Source: JADJWR01 sp964509545 (GTDB lineage: Bacteria; Pseudomonadota; Gammaproteobacteria; Burkholderiales; Burkholderiaceae_F). From it: DNA of 64,000 bases. Shown here one piece after another: positions 41,559 to 50,191 of the stretch. The notes beneath the pieces were generated by a model. That model had not been told where the DNA came from. It ran no database searches and saw nothing but the letters and a program-made list of their open reading frames with translations. Location: positions 62,001-126,000 of the forward strand of contig CAZDXQ010000001.1 of the NCBI GenBank assembly GCA_964509545.1, in the 5' to 3' direction. The position numbers and the translations under genes were made by a program. The stretch's first letter is position 1, and each line of letters begins with the position of its first letter.

Positions 41559-42494
41559 CTATTGCCCCACCCTGTCCGCAGCGCCGTCCACGTAAGGCTT
41601 CATGGCCGCGTAGATGGTCGCATTGACCGGCGCCGGTATCCCGGCCGCCGCCGCCATGCGCACGACGCCGCCAGCCAGCCAAGGCGCCTCCAGCCGGTTG
41701 CCGGCGACCAGATCATTGAGCATCGACGAGCGCATCTCGGCCGGCAGCCCGTCGATGAAGGCCATCTGCCGGTCGACGAAGCCGCCCTCGAAGACCACGC
41801 CCTGCGTCGCCGCCACGGCCACCGTCTCGCGCATCGCCGCGTCGAGCGCCTTGCGCAGGTCGGCGTCGGTGCGCACCACGCCGATGGGCTGACGCGCCAG
41901 CGCGGTAACCCCCGACATCGCCGCCAGGAAAACGAACTTCTCCCACAGCGCGCGCTTGATGTCGTCGACGAGTTCGATATCGATGCCCGCGCCGCGGCCG
42001 GCCGCGACGAACGCCTGCACCGCCGCCTGCGGCCCGCCGGCAAAGGCGCCGACGCGCAGCCGCGCCATCGTCCCGGTGTGCGCAATCACCCCGGGGGCCT
42101 TGATCACCGCGCCGATCTGCGCCACGCCGCCGGCGACGCGCTGCTCGCCGAGCACGCGCATCAGCACCTGGTGGCTCTCGACACCGTTCTGGAACGGGAT
42201 GGCGATGCCACCCGAGGCGAGCAGCGGCGCGATCTGCTGCGCGCCGGCCTCGACGTCCCACAGCTTGACGCAAAACAGCACCACGTCGACCGGCGCCAGC
42301 GCAGCCGGATTGTCGGTGGCCACGACCGCCATCGACCGCACCGGACCGACCGCGCTTTCCACCGTCAGGCCGCGTTCGCGAAGCGCCGACAGATTGCGGC
42401 CGCGCGCGATGAAGGCCACGTCGTGGCCGGCCCTGGCCAGCTGCGCGCCGAAGTATCCGCCGACACCGCCGGCACCCATCACCGCGATACGCAT
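41559..42494 (-). CDS. 2-dehydropantoate 2-reductase family protein
   Basis: A 311-residue NADPH-dependent ketopantoate reductase-like enzyme: RIAVMGAGGVGGYFGAQLAR (nucleotide site), VDVVLFCVKLWDVEAGAQQI, FQNGVESHQVL, and WEKFVFLAAMSGVTALARQP with the catalytic Lys region. The ATG at 42494 follows AAGGAGG. Genomes of this group often have several PanE paralogues, so ketopantoate is likely but not certain as substrate. Its stop abuts the holin-family start, and it sits 11 bp after the VOC gene within the SAH-riboswitch operon. Confidence 0.88.
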   Translation of the reverse strand: MRIAVMGAGGVGGYFGAQLARAGHDVAFIARGRNLSALRERGLTVESAVGPVRSMAVVATDNPAALAPVDVVLFCVKLWDVEAGAQQIAPLLASGGIAIPFQNGVESHQVLMRVLGEQRVAGGVAQIGAVIKAPGVIAHTGTMARLRVGAFAGGPQAAVQAFVAAGRGAGIDIELVDDIKRALWEKFVFLAAMSGVTALARQPIGVVRTDADLRKALDAAMRETVAVAATQGVVFEGGFVDRQMAFIDGLPAEMRSSMLNDLVAGNRLEAPWLAGGVVRMAAAAGIPAPVNATIYAAMKPYVDGAADRVGQ

Positions 42495-42505
42495 CCTTGC
42501 CTCCT

Positions 42506-42895
42506 TCACGCCGTCCAGGCGCGATTGGCGAGCACGGTTCGATACCGGTCCGGACCCTCGAAGGTCACGCCGCAGCGGTCCCAGTACGGGTTGTTCGAGG
42601 GCACCACCGCCGCGCCCATCGCCCGCAGCCGCTGCAGCCGCAGTTCGTAGGCCGCGCGATCGGGTTCATAAAGCACGATCAGGTCCTCCGCCGAAGGCCT
42701 GGCGACGGTCGCCCCATGCTCGACGACCAGTTCCAGGTGCCAGCCGGCGCCGGGCAGGCCGACGATGAGTCCGTCGAATCCGTCGTGGTCGGCGAACTCG
42801 GCCAGAACTGACAGCCCCAGCGCGTCGCAGTAGAAGCGTCGCGCCTGCGCCAGATCGGAGCAGGCGCGCGCCACGCGCAGCACCGGCGTTGCCAT
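42506..42895 (-). CDS. VOC-superfamily (glyoxalase-like) protein
   Basis: A 129-residue two-repeat beta-alpha-beta-beta-beta protein: VLRVARACSDLAQARRFYCD, FDGLIVGLPGAGWHLELVVE, and NNPYWDRCGVTFEGPDRYR. Metal ligands expected at the first strand (His or Gln) are not obvious, since the first strand reads LRVARAC, so catalytic activity is doubtful. It starts 2 bp after the ahcY stop, clearly in the same transcript. Confidence 0.85.
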   Translation of the reverse strand: MATPVLRVARACSDLAQARRFYCDALGLSVLAEFADHDGFDGLIVGLPGAGWHLELVVEHGATVARPSAEDLIVLYEPDRAAYELRLQRLRAMGAAVVPSNNPYWDRCGVTFEGPDRYRTVLANRAWTA

Positions 42896-42897
42896 CG

Positions 42898-44316
<1,419 letters not shown>

Positions 44317-44326
44317 CTCGCGCCCT

Positions 44327-44341
44327 CCTTTCGTCGAAAAG
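44327..44341 (-). promoter_or_regulatory. Possible Shine-Dalgarno-masking hairpin of the SAH riboswitch
   Basis: On the mRNA, CUUUU-CGACG-AAAGG can pair so that the AAAGGAGG ribosome site of ahcY is partly hidden. It lies directly after the aptamer, where an expression platform is expected. The fold is inferred from complementarity only. Confidence 0.4.
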
Positions 44342-44345
44342 AAGT

Positions 44346-44434
44346 TTGCGAGCGCCGTTGAATCAGGTGGCCTGGGATGCCACCGCCTCGAGCCTGGCGG
44401 GCCGGACGGCCCGTCGCAACGCTCCTCGAAGCAG
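44346..44434 (-). promoter_or_regulatory. S-adenosylhomocysteine (SAH) riboswitch
   Basis: The ahcY leader carries the conserved SAH-aptamer segments in order: CGAGGAGCGTTGCGAC, a stem CGGGCC/GGCCCG, GCCAGGCTCG (closing P1 with CGAG), an optional hairpin GGTGGC/GCCACC, and TTCAACGGCGCTC. GAGCG and UUG in the first segment can pair with CGCUC and CAA in the last, the known pseudoknot. SAH riboswitches switch on ahcY genes when SAH builds up. It begins 7-10 nt after a TATACT box, so it is at the 5' end of the transcript, and it would govern all five genes. Confidence 0.92.
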
Positions 44435-44440
44435 CGATGG

Positions 44441-44446
44441 AGTATA
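44441..44446 (-). promoter_or_regulatory. -10 element of the ahcY promoter
   Basis: On the minus strand the sequence TATACT matches the sigma-70 -10 consensus in five of six bases. It ends 7 bp before the SAH aptamer. No -35 match is seen, because the upstream 22 bp form a GC-only palindrome. Confidence 0.6.
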
Positions 44447-44468
44447 GCGGCGGGCCGCGGCCCGCCGC
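44447..44468 (-). terminator. 22 bp perfect palindrome after metK
   Basis: GCGGCGGGCCG and its exact complement meet without a spacer, 12 bp after the metK stop. In RNA it would give a stem of up to 9 bp with a short loop, a probable metK terminator without T-tract. It directly abuts the ahcY -10 box. Confidence 0.55.
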
Positions 44469-44480
44469 CGGATCGGGCGG

Positions 44481-45665
44481 TTACAGGCCGGCGGCCCCTC
44501 GCAGCGCTTCGGCCTTGTCCGTCCGCTCCCAGGTGAACTCGGGCTCGTCGCGGCCGAAGTGGCCGTAGGCGGCGGTCTTTTCGTAGACCGGCCGCAGCAG
44601 GTCGAGCATCTGCACAATGCCCTTGGGCCGCAGGTCGAAATGTTCTGCCACCAGCTGGCCGATCCTCTCGTCGGAGAGCTTGCCCGTGCCTTCGGTGTAG
44701 ACGGTGATGTTCATCGGCCGGGCGACGCCGATCGCGTAGGCGACCTGAACCTGGCACTGCCGCGCCAGGCCGGCGGCGACCACGTTCTTGGCCACGTAGC
44801 GCGCCGCGTAGGCGGCCGAGCGGTCGACCTTGCTCGGGTCCTTGCCCGAGAAGGCGCCACCACCGTGCGGGCAGGCGCCGCCGTAGGTGTCGACGATGAT
44901 CTTGCGGCCGGTGAGCCCGCAGTCGCCGTGCGGACCGCCGATCACGAAGCGGCCGGTCGGGTTGATCAGGTACCGGGTGTCCTTGGTCAGCCACTCCTTG
45001 GGCAGCACCGGCTTGATGATCTCCTCGCGCACCGCCTCGTAGAAACTGTCCTTCAGCTTGGTCGCCGTCTCGCTCTGGTCGGGGCTGTGTTGTGTGGACA
45101 GCACCACGGTATCGATCGAGTGCGGCTTGCCGCCGACGTAACGCATGGTGATCTGGCTCTTTGCGTCCGGGCGCAGGAACGGCAGCCGGCCGTCGCGGCG
45201 CAGCTGCGCCTGCCGCTCGACCAGCCGGTGCGCGTAGTAGATGGGCGCTGGCATCAGTTCGGGCGTTTCGTCGCAGGCGTAGCCGAACATCAGGCCCTGG
45301 TCGCCGGCGCCCTGGTTCAGGTAGTCGTCGGAAGCCTGGTCGACACCCTGGGCGATGTCGTTGCTCTGCTTGTCGTAGGCCACCAGTACCGCGCAGCCCT
45401 TGTAGTCGATGCCGTAGTCGGTGTTGTCGTAGCCGATGCGCTTGATCGTGTCGCGCGCCACCTGGATGTAGTCGACGTAGGCATTGGTGGTGATCTCGCC
45501 GGCCAGCACCACCAGGCCCGTGTTCACCAGCGTTTCGGCCGCGACACGCGAGCGCGGGTCCTGCTTGAAGATTGCGTCGAGGATCGCGTCGGAGATCTGG
45601 TCGGCCACCTTGTCCGGATGGCCTTCCGAGACGGATTCGGAGGTAAAGAGAAAGTCGCTTGCCAC
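44481..45665 (-). CDS. metK: Methionine adenosyltransferase (SAM synthetase)
   Basis: Makes S-adenosylmethionine from methionine and ATP. Signatures: FTSESVSEGHPDKVADQISD, the hexapeptide GAGDQGLMFGYA, and GGGAFSGKDPSKVDRSAAYA (P-loop-like). The 394 residues are the normal length, so the enzyme is complete. The start codon is GTG at 45665 with AGGAG 9 nt upstream. It has its own promoter with a TATAAT box about 140 bp upstream and a structured leader resembling a SAM aptamer. ahcY follows 165 bp downstream as a separate unit. Confidence 0.97.
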   Translation of the reverse strand: MASDFLFTSESVSEGHPDKVADQISDAILDAIFKQDPRSRVAAETLVNTGLVVLAGEITTNAYVDYIQVARDTIKRIGYDNTDYGIDYKGCAVLVAYDKQSNDIAQGVDQASDDYLNQGAGDQGLMFGYACDETPELMPAPIYYAHRLVERQAQLRRDGRLPFLRPDAKSQITMRYVGGKPHSIDTVVLSTQHSPDQSETATKLKDSFYEAVREEIIKPVLPKEWLTKDTRYLINPTGRFVIGGPHGDCGLTGRKIIVDTYGGACPHGGGAFSGKDPSKVDRSAAYAARYVAKNVVAAGLARQCQVQVAYAIGVARPMNITVYTEGTGKLSDERIGQLVAEHFDLRPKGIVQMLDLLRPVYEKTAAYGHFGRDEPEFTWERTDKAEALRGAAGL

Positions 45666-45724
45666 CTGTCGCTCTCCTGAGTCTGGCTGTCGAACGGGCG
45701 TCGAGCCCGCGGCGGAAAGCGCGG

Positions 45725-45795
45725 TGACGCTTTAGCAGTATTCGCCGGGGTCGTCCCCGGCCCGCCCTGCAAGTTGTTCCTTAACTCGGCGGTTC
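45725..45795 (-). promoter_or_regulatory. Candidate SAM-II-like riboswitch in the metK leader
   Basis: On the mRNA: CCGCC, a 21-nt loop beginning GAGTTAAGG and ending ACTTGCAG, GGCGG (closing P1), a hairpin GCCGGGG/CCCCGGC, then TGCTAAAGCG. The order P1, loop with UUAA and UUGCA, P1', and a downstream GCUAAA is that of SAM-II (for comparison UGAUUUAACC, UUGCAA and GCUAAA in the known class). The start is about 10 nt after TATAAT. I could not confirm the pseudoknot pairing by eye, so this is a candidate; metK is the expected kind of target. Confidence 0.45.
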
Positions 45796-45802
45796 GACGG
45801 CG

Positions 45803-45808
45803 ATTATA
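45803..45808 (-). promoter_or_regulatory. -10 element of the metK promoter
   Basis: TATAAT on the minus strand, a perfect -10 hexamer in an otherwise GC-rich region, about 140 bp before the metK GTG. The -35 region is weak. Transcription would start near 45797, right at the candidate aptamer. Confidence 0.65.
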
Positions 45809-45883
45809 GGTGATCGCCGCTGCGGTTCCTCTAGCATTCGTCCGCTTGCCACACGCATTCGTCACCTGCCGACGCCAGCCTTC

Positions 45884-46759
45884 GTGCTCTCCGTCCTGTT
45901 CCGCCTGATCGCGCGCCTGCCGCTCGCCGTGGTTCATGCGCTCGGCGCGGCGCTTGGGCGGCTGACTTACTTCGCCTCGCCGACCTATCGGCGCACGCTT
46001 CGGGCCAACCTGGCGCAGGCTGGTCTCGATACGCCGCCACTGCGCCGCCAGTCCGCCGCCCATGCCGGCCGACAGGCGCTCGAAGCACCGTGGCTGTGGC
46101 AGCGCCCCGCTGCGGACATCGCGGAACGCGTACATGAGGAGCCGCCCGGCAGCTTCACGTCGCTGCTCGACGAGCCGCGGCCGTTGCTGCTGCTGACGCC
46201 GCATCTGGGCGGGTTCGAAGCCGTCGCGCAGTACTACGCCACGCGGGCAAAGGCGCAGGCGCGGCCGATGGCAGTGCTGTATCGCGTTCCGCGCAAGGCG
46301 GCCCTGCGCGCCCTGATCGAGGCGCGCGGGCGCGCCGGCCTTGTGCTGGCGCCGGCGAACCTCGCCGGCGTACGCACGCTGATGCGGTCGCTGAAGAATG
46401 GACATACGGCAGGCATCCTTCCCGACCAGGTGCCGTCGCAGGGTGAGGGCTGCTGGGCCGATTTCTTCGGCCGGCCGGCGTACACGATGACGCTGCCGGC
46501 GAGGCTGGCCGCCGCCGGCGGCGCGCGCGTCGTTCTTGTCCTGTGCGAACGCCTGCGCGGCGGCCGCTACCGGCTGCAACTGGCGCCCTTCGACGAGCCG
46601 CTGTCGGGCGATATCGCGGCCGACACGCAAAAACTCAACCATGCGATCGAAGCGCTGATCCGCCGCTGCCCGGCGCAATACCTGTGGGGCTACAACCGCT
46701 ACAAGGCGCCAGCCGGCGTCCGCCCTGCCGAGACGTCCGGGCCGATGGATTCGCCGTGA
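45884..46759 (+). CDS. Lipid A biosynthesis (LpxL/HtrB-type) acyltransferase, copy 1
   Basis: A 291-residue inner-membrane acyltransferase that adds a secondary acyl chain to lipid A or a related lipid. Family blocks: LFRLIARLPLAVVHALGAAL near the membrane, TPHLGGFEAVAQYYA (the H-x4-E/D catalytic motif), MAVLYRVPRKAALRALI, GILPDQVPSQGEG, and YLWGYNRYKAP at the end. The start is GTG at 45884 without a clear Shine-Dalgarno. It overlaps the second copy by 4 bp (GTGA), so they are coupled. Confidence 0.9.
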   Translation: MLSVLFRLIARLPLAVVHALGAALGRLTYFASPTYRRTLRANLAQAGLDTPPLRRQSAAHAGRQALEAPWLWQRPAADIAERVHEEPPGSFTSLLDEPRPLLLLTPHLGGFEAVAQYYATRAKAQARPMAVLYRVPRKAALRALIEARGRAGLVLAPANLAGVRTLMRSLKNGHTAGILPDQVPSQGEGCWADFFGRPAYTMTLPARLAAAGGARVVLVLCERLRGGRYRLQLAPFDEPLSGDIAADTQKLNHAIEALIRRCPAQYLWGYNRYKAPAGVRPAETSGPMDSP

Positions 46760-47634
46760 CCGAACTGCTGGCGCGCCTCTGGATCGCCCTGATCAATGCC
46801 ACGTCGCGCTGGCCGGTTGCGGCACGCGCCCGGCTGGGCAACGTGCTTGGCGATGCGTTGTGGCTGCTGATCCGGCCGCGCCGCCGCGTCACGCTCGCCA
46901 ACCTGCGCGCCTGTTTTCCGCAGATGCCTGAGGCACAGCGGCGCGCGCTCGGACGGCGTCTGTTTCGCAACATCGCGCGCAGCGTGCTCGATCACTCGGT
47001 TCTCTGGCGCGGCAGCCGCGATGCCGTCGAGCGGCTGGTGCGCGTCGAAGGCGTCGAGCACCTGAACGACCCCGCCAACCGCCCGCTGATCCTGCTGGCG
47101 CCGCATTTCGTGGGCCTGGATGCCGGCGGTCTGCGCGTCAACACGCTGGTCCGCGGCGTGTCGATCTACGCCCGGCAGAGCAACGCGGTGTGGGACGAGT
47201 GGCTGCTGAAAGGCCGTCGCCGCTTCAACGAGCCGGTGCTCATTCCACGGCGCGGCGCCGCCGAACTGAAGGCGGTGCTGCGCGCGATGAAAGAGGGCCT
47301 GCCGCTGTATTACCTGCCGGACATGGATGTCGGCGCCGACAATTCCGTGTTCGTGCCTTTCTTTGGCGTCGCCGCGGCGACGATCCCGATGGTCAGCCGT
47401 CTGGCACGGCTCACGGATGCCAAGGTCGTCATGGCCGTGACCGAGATGACGGCCGACGGCTACGTTCTGCACCTCGAAGAGCCTTGGCGCGGGTTTCCCG
47501 GCGCCAGTGTCGAGGTGGATACCGTGCGCATGAACCGCGAGATCGAACGGTGGGTACTGCGCCTGCCCGACCAGTACCTGTGGACGCACAAGCGCTTCAA
47601 GACCCGGCCGCCGGGCGAGCAATCGCTGTATTGA
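46756..47634 (+). CDS. Lipid A biosynthesis (LpxL/LpxM-type) acyltransferase, copy 2
   Basis: A 292-residue paralogue of the preceding gene: RRVTLANLRACFPQMPE, LLAPHFVGLDAGGLRV (H-x4-D motif), SIYARQSNAVWDEWLLKGR, LPLYYLPDMDVGADNSVFV, and YLWTHKRFKTRP. It begins at GTG 46756 overlapping the first gene's stop. Two tandem copies suggest that each adds a different secondary chain, as LpxL and LpxM do in E. coli; which is which cannot be told. dapF follows 60 bp downstream. Confidence 0.9.
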   Translation: MTELLARLWIALINATSRWPVAARARLGNVLGDALWLLIRPRRRVTLANLRACFPQMPEAQRRALGRRLFRNIARSVLDHSVLWRGSRDAVERLVRVEGVEHLNDPANRPLILLAPHFVGLDAGGLRVNTLVRGVSIYARQSNAVWDEWLLKGRRRFNEPVLIPRRGAAELKAVLRAMKEGLPLYYLPDMDVGADNSVFVPFFGVAAATIPMVSRLARLTDAKVVMAVTEMTADGYVLHLEEPWRGFPGASVEVDTVRMNREIERWVLRLPDQYLWTHKRFKTRPPGEQSLY

Positions 47635-47694
47635 CCATCGCCAGCTCGCCGTTTCCCGATCCGACTGTTGCGCGAAGGGGGCGATAATCGGCCC

Positions 47695-48546
47695 ATGAGA
47701 CTGCGCTTTACCAAGATGCAGGGCAGCGGCAACGACTTCGTGATGGTCGACGGCGTCACGCAACAGGTCGCGCTCGATGCGCAGCAGCTGCGCCACCTGG
47801 CCGATCGCCGCTTCGGCGTCGGCGCCGACCAGATCCTGCTCGTCGAACGCGCCCGGCAGCCGACGGTCGACTTCCGCTACCGCATCTTCAACGCCGACGG
47901 CGGCGAGGTCGAACAGTGCGGCAACGGCGCGCGCTGCTTCGTGCGCTTTGTGCACGATCGCGGCCTGACCCACAAGCGCACGATCCGCGTCGAGACACTC
48001 GGCGGCGTCATCGAGCCGCAGCTGGAGGACGACGGCACGGTCACGGTCGACATGGGCGCGCCTTGCTTCGAACCCAAGCGCGTCCCCTTCGATGCCGAGG
48101 GGCTGGTGTCGCGCGCCGATGGCAGAGACCGACTGTGGCCGCTGACCATCCATGGCCGCACGGTCGAGTTTTCGGTGCTGTCGATGGGCAACCCGCACGC
48201 GGTGCAGGTGGTCGACGACGTCGACCAGGCGCCGCTCGCCAAGGACGGGCCGGTGATCGAGCACCATGCCCGCTTTCCGCGCCGCGTGAACGCCGGTTTC
48301 ATGCAGGTGCTCGACCGCCATGCGATGCGGCTGCGCGTGTGGGAGCGCGGCGTGGGCGAGACGCTGGCCTGCGGCAGCGGCGCCTGCGCCGCCGCCGTCG
48401 CGGGTATCCTGCGCGGTCTGCTCGATTCGCCCGTGCAGGTGCACGCACGCGGCGGCATGCTGCGCATCGGCTGGGCCGGCGACGCCGCCGCGGTGCTGCT
48501 CACCGGGCCGGCGGAGAAGGTCTTCGAAGGCGAGATTGAGATCTAG
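47695..48546 (+). CDS. dapF: Diaminopimelate epimerase
   Basis: Interconverts LL- and meso-diaminopimelate for lysine and peptidoglycan. The two catalytic cysteines are present: Cys75 in NADGGEVEQCGNGARCF and the second in ETLACGSGACAAAVAG. The N-terminus MRLRFTKMQGSGNDFVMVDG is canonical, and the length is 283. It is followed within 9 bp by DUF484 and then xerC, the conserved dapF-DUF484-xerC cluster. Confidence 0.97.
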   Translation: MRLRFTKMQGSGNDFVMVDGVTQQVALDAQQLRHLADRRFGVGADQILLVERARQPTVDFRYRIFNADGGEVEQCGNGARCFVRFVHDRGLTHKRTIRVETLGGVIEPQLEDDGTVTVDMGAPCFEPKRVPFDAEGLVSRADGRDRLWPLTIHGRTVEFSVLSMGNPHAVQVVDDVDQAPLAKDGPVIEHHARFPRRVNAGFMQVLDRHAMRLRVWERGVGETLACGSGACAAAVAGILRGLLDSPVQVHARGGMLRIGWAGDAAAVLLTGPAEKVFEGEIEI

Positions 48547-48555
48547 AAGAATTCA

Positions 48556-49215
48556 ATGACTCACGACGACGTCGCGGCATTCCTTTCCGGCCACCCCGAT
48601 TTCTTCGACCATTATCCCGAAGTGCTGGCGGCGCTTGCCATACCCCACCCGCAGGACGGGCACGCGGTATCGCTGGTCGAGCGGCAGACGATGATGCTGC
48701 GCGAACGGATCAAGTCGCTGGAGATGCGGCTGGCCGACCTGCTGCGCCACGGCGAGGAGAACGACGCCATCGCCGACCGTCTCGTCCACTGGGCGCGGGC
48801 GCTGCTCGCCCAGACCGACGAGGCGCTGCTGCCGAACACCCTGCTCGACGAACTGATGCGGCAGTTCAACGTGCCCTTCGGCGCGCTGCGCCTGTGGGGC
48901 GTGGCGCCGCAGTTTGCCGGACGCGACTGGGCCGCCCCCGCCAGCGAGGAGATCATCCGCCTGGCCGGCAGCATGCAGGCGCCTTTCTGCGGCTCCAACG
49001 TCGGCTTCGAGGTCGCCGCCTGGATGGCCGCGGATCCCGGGATGATCCGCAGCCTGACGATGATGCCGCTGCGCACCGGCGCCGACACGCGGACCTTCGG
49101 CATGCTGGCGCTGGGCTCGCCGGATCCCGACCGCTTCCAGATCACGATGGGCACGGCGTTCCTGTCGCGCATCGCCGAGTTGGCCAGCGCGGCGTTGGCC
49201 CGGCTGCGCGCCTAG
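48556..49215 (+). CDS. DUF484 (GAF-like) protein
   Basis: A 219-residue cytoplasmic protein: DVAAFLSGHPDFFDHYPEVL (family N-terminus), a coiled-coil-prone stretch QTMMLRERIKSLEMRLADLL, and a GAF-like C-terminal domain (FGALRLWGVAPQFAG, SLTMMPLRTGADTRTFGMLA, then LGSPDPDRF). DUF484 proteins accompany xerC in many proteobacteria; their role is unknown. xerC follows by 6 bp. Confidence 0.92.
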   Translation: MTHDDVAAFLSGHPDFFDHYPEVLAALAIPHPQDGHAVSLVERQTMMLRERIKSLEMRLADLLRHGEENDAIADRLVHWARALLAQTDEALLPNTLLDELMRQFNVPFGALRLWGVAPQFAGRDWAAPASEEIIRLAGSMQAPFCGSNVGFEVAAWMAADPGMIRSLTMMPLRTGADTRTFGMLALGSPDPDRFQITMGTAFLSRIAELASAALARLRA

Positions 49216-49221
49216 CGCCAG

Positions 49222-50178
49222 ATGAGCGCTGGCGCCGACGACGCTGCGCCAGCGGCGGCGCAGGTCGCCTCCTTTCTCGAAGAGCTCGCACGGCAGCGGC
49301 GGCTGTCGCCAAACACGGTCGCCGCCTATCGCCGCGATCTGGCCGAACTCGAGCGGCTTTCCGCCGGCACAGCGCTGGCGAAACTGCAGGCGGCCGATAT
49401 CCGGCGCACCCTGGCGCGGCTGCATGGTCAAGGCGCGGCGCCGGCATCACTGGCGCGCAAGCTGTCGGCGTGGCGCCGATTCTTCGCCTGGCTCGGCGCG
49501 CGCGGCGCAATCGCCGGCAACCCCGTCGCCGGCATTCGCGCGCCGAGGCGGGCCAAGCGGCTGCCAAAGGCACTGGCGCCCGACCAGGCCGTGCAACTGG
49601 CGGCGCACGAGCCGGCCGACCTGGCGCCGGCACTGTGCGACAAGGCGATCGTCGAACTGCTCTACTCCAGCGGCCTGCGGTTGTCCGAACTGGTGGCACT
49701 GGACTGGCGCTATTTCGACGCCGACGGCGATGCGCCCGGCTCGACGTCATGGCTCGATCTGCGGGCGCAGCGCGTGACCGTCCTCGGCAAGGGCGGCAAG
49801 GTGCGCCAGGTGCCGGTGGGCAGCCCGGCGATCGAAGCGCTGCGCCGCTGGTTAGTCGTGCGGGCAACGATCGGCGACGTCGATGCGCGGGCGCTGTTCG
49901 TGTCCGCGCGTGGACGCCGCCTCGGCCCCCGCAGCGTCCAGTTGCGGCTGGCCAGGCTCGCCCGCGCGCTTGGACTCGGCGTGCATGTTCACCCGCACGT
50001 GCTGCGCCACTCGATGGCCTCGCATGTCCTGCAAAGCAGTGGCGACCTTCGCGCCGTGCAGGAATTGCTCGGCCACGCCAGCATCGCGACGACGCAGATC
50101 TACACCCGGCTCGACTGGCAGCACCTGGCCAGGACCTACGATGCCACCCACCCTCGCGCCCGTCGCAAGCCGGGCTGA
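49222..50178 (+). CDS. xerC: Tyrosine recombinase XerC
   Basis: Site-specific recombinase resolving chromosome dimers at dif with XerD. The N-terminal core-binding domain (FLEELARQRRLSPNTVAAYR) is followed by a catalytic domain holding the full residue set: Arg in YSSGLRLSELVAL, Lys in TVLGKGGKVRQVPV, His-x2-Arg in HVLRHSMASHVLQ, His in ELLGHASIATTQIYT and the nucleophile Tyr in the same block. It has 318 residues. The context with dapF and DUF484 favours XerC over XerD or a mobile-element integrase. Confidence 0.93.
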   Translation: MSAGADDAAPAAAQVASFLEELARQRRLSPNTVAAYRRDLAELERLSAGTALAKLQAADIRRTLARLHGQGAAPASLARKLSAWRRFFAWLGARGAIAGNPVAGIRAPRRAKRLPKALAPDQAVQLAAHEPADLAPALCDKAIVELLYSSGLRLSELVALDWRYFDADGDAPGSTSWLDLRAQRVTVLGKGGKVRQVPVGSPAIEALRRWLVVRATIGDVDARALFVSARGRRLGPRSVQLRLARLARALGLGVHVHPHVLRHSMASHVLQSSGDLRAVQELLGHASIATTQIYTRLDWQHLARTYDATHPRARRKPG

Positions 50179-50191
50179 AGCGCCGCCGAGG

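Noticed and set aside
49222..50178. Tyrosine recombinase considered as an integrase of a mobile element
   Set aside because: The dapF-DUF484-xerC order and full-length XerC sequence identify the housekeeping recombinase; no attachment repeats were seen.
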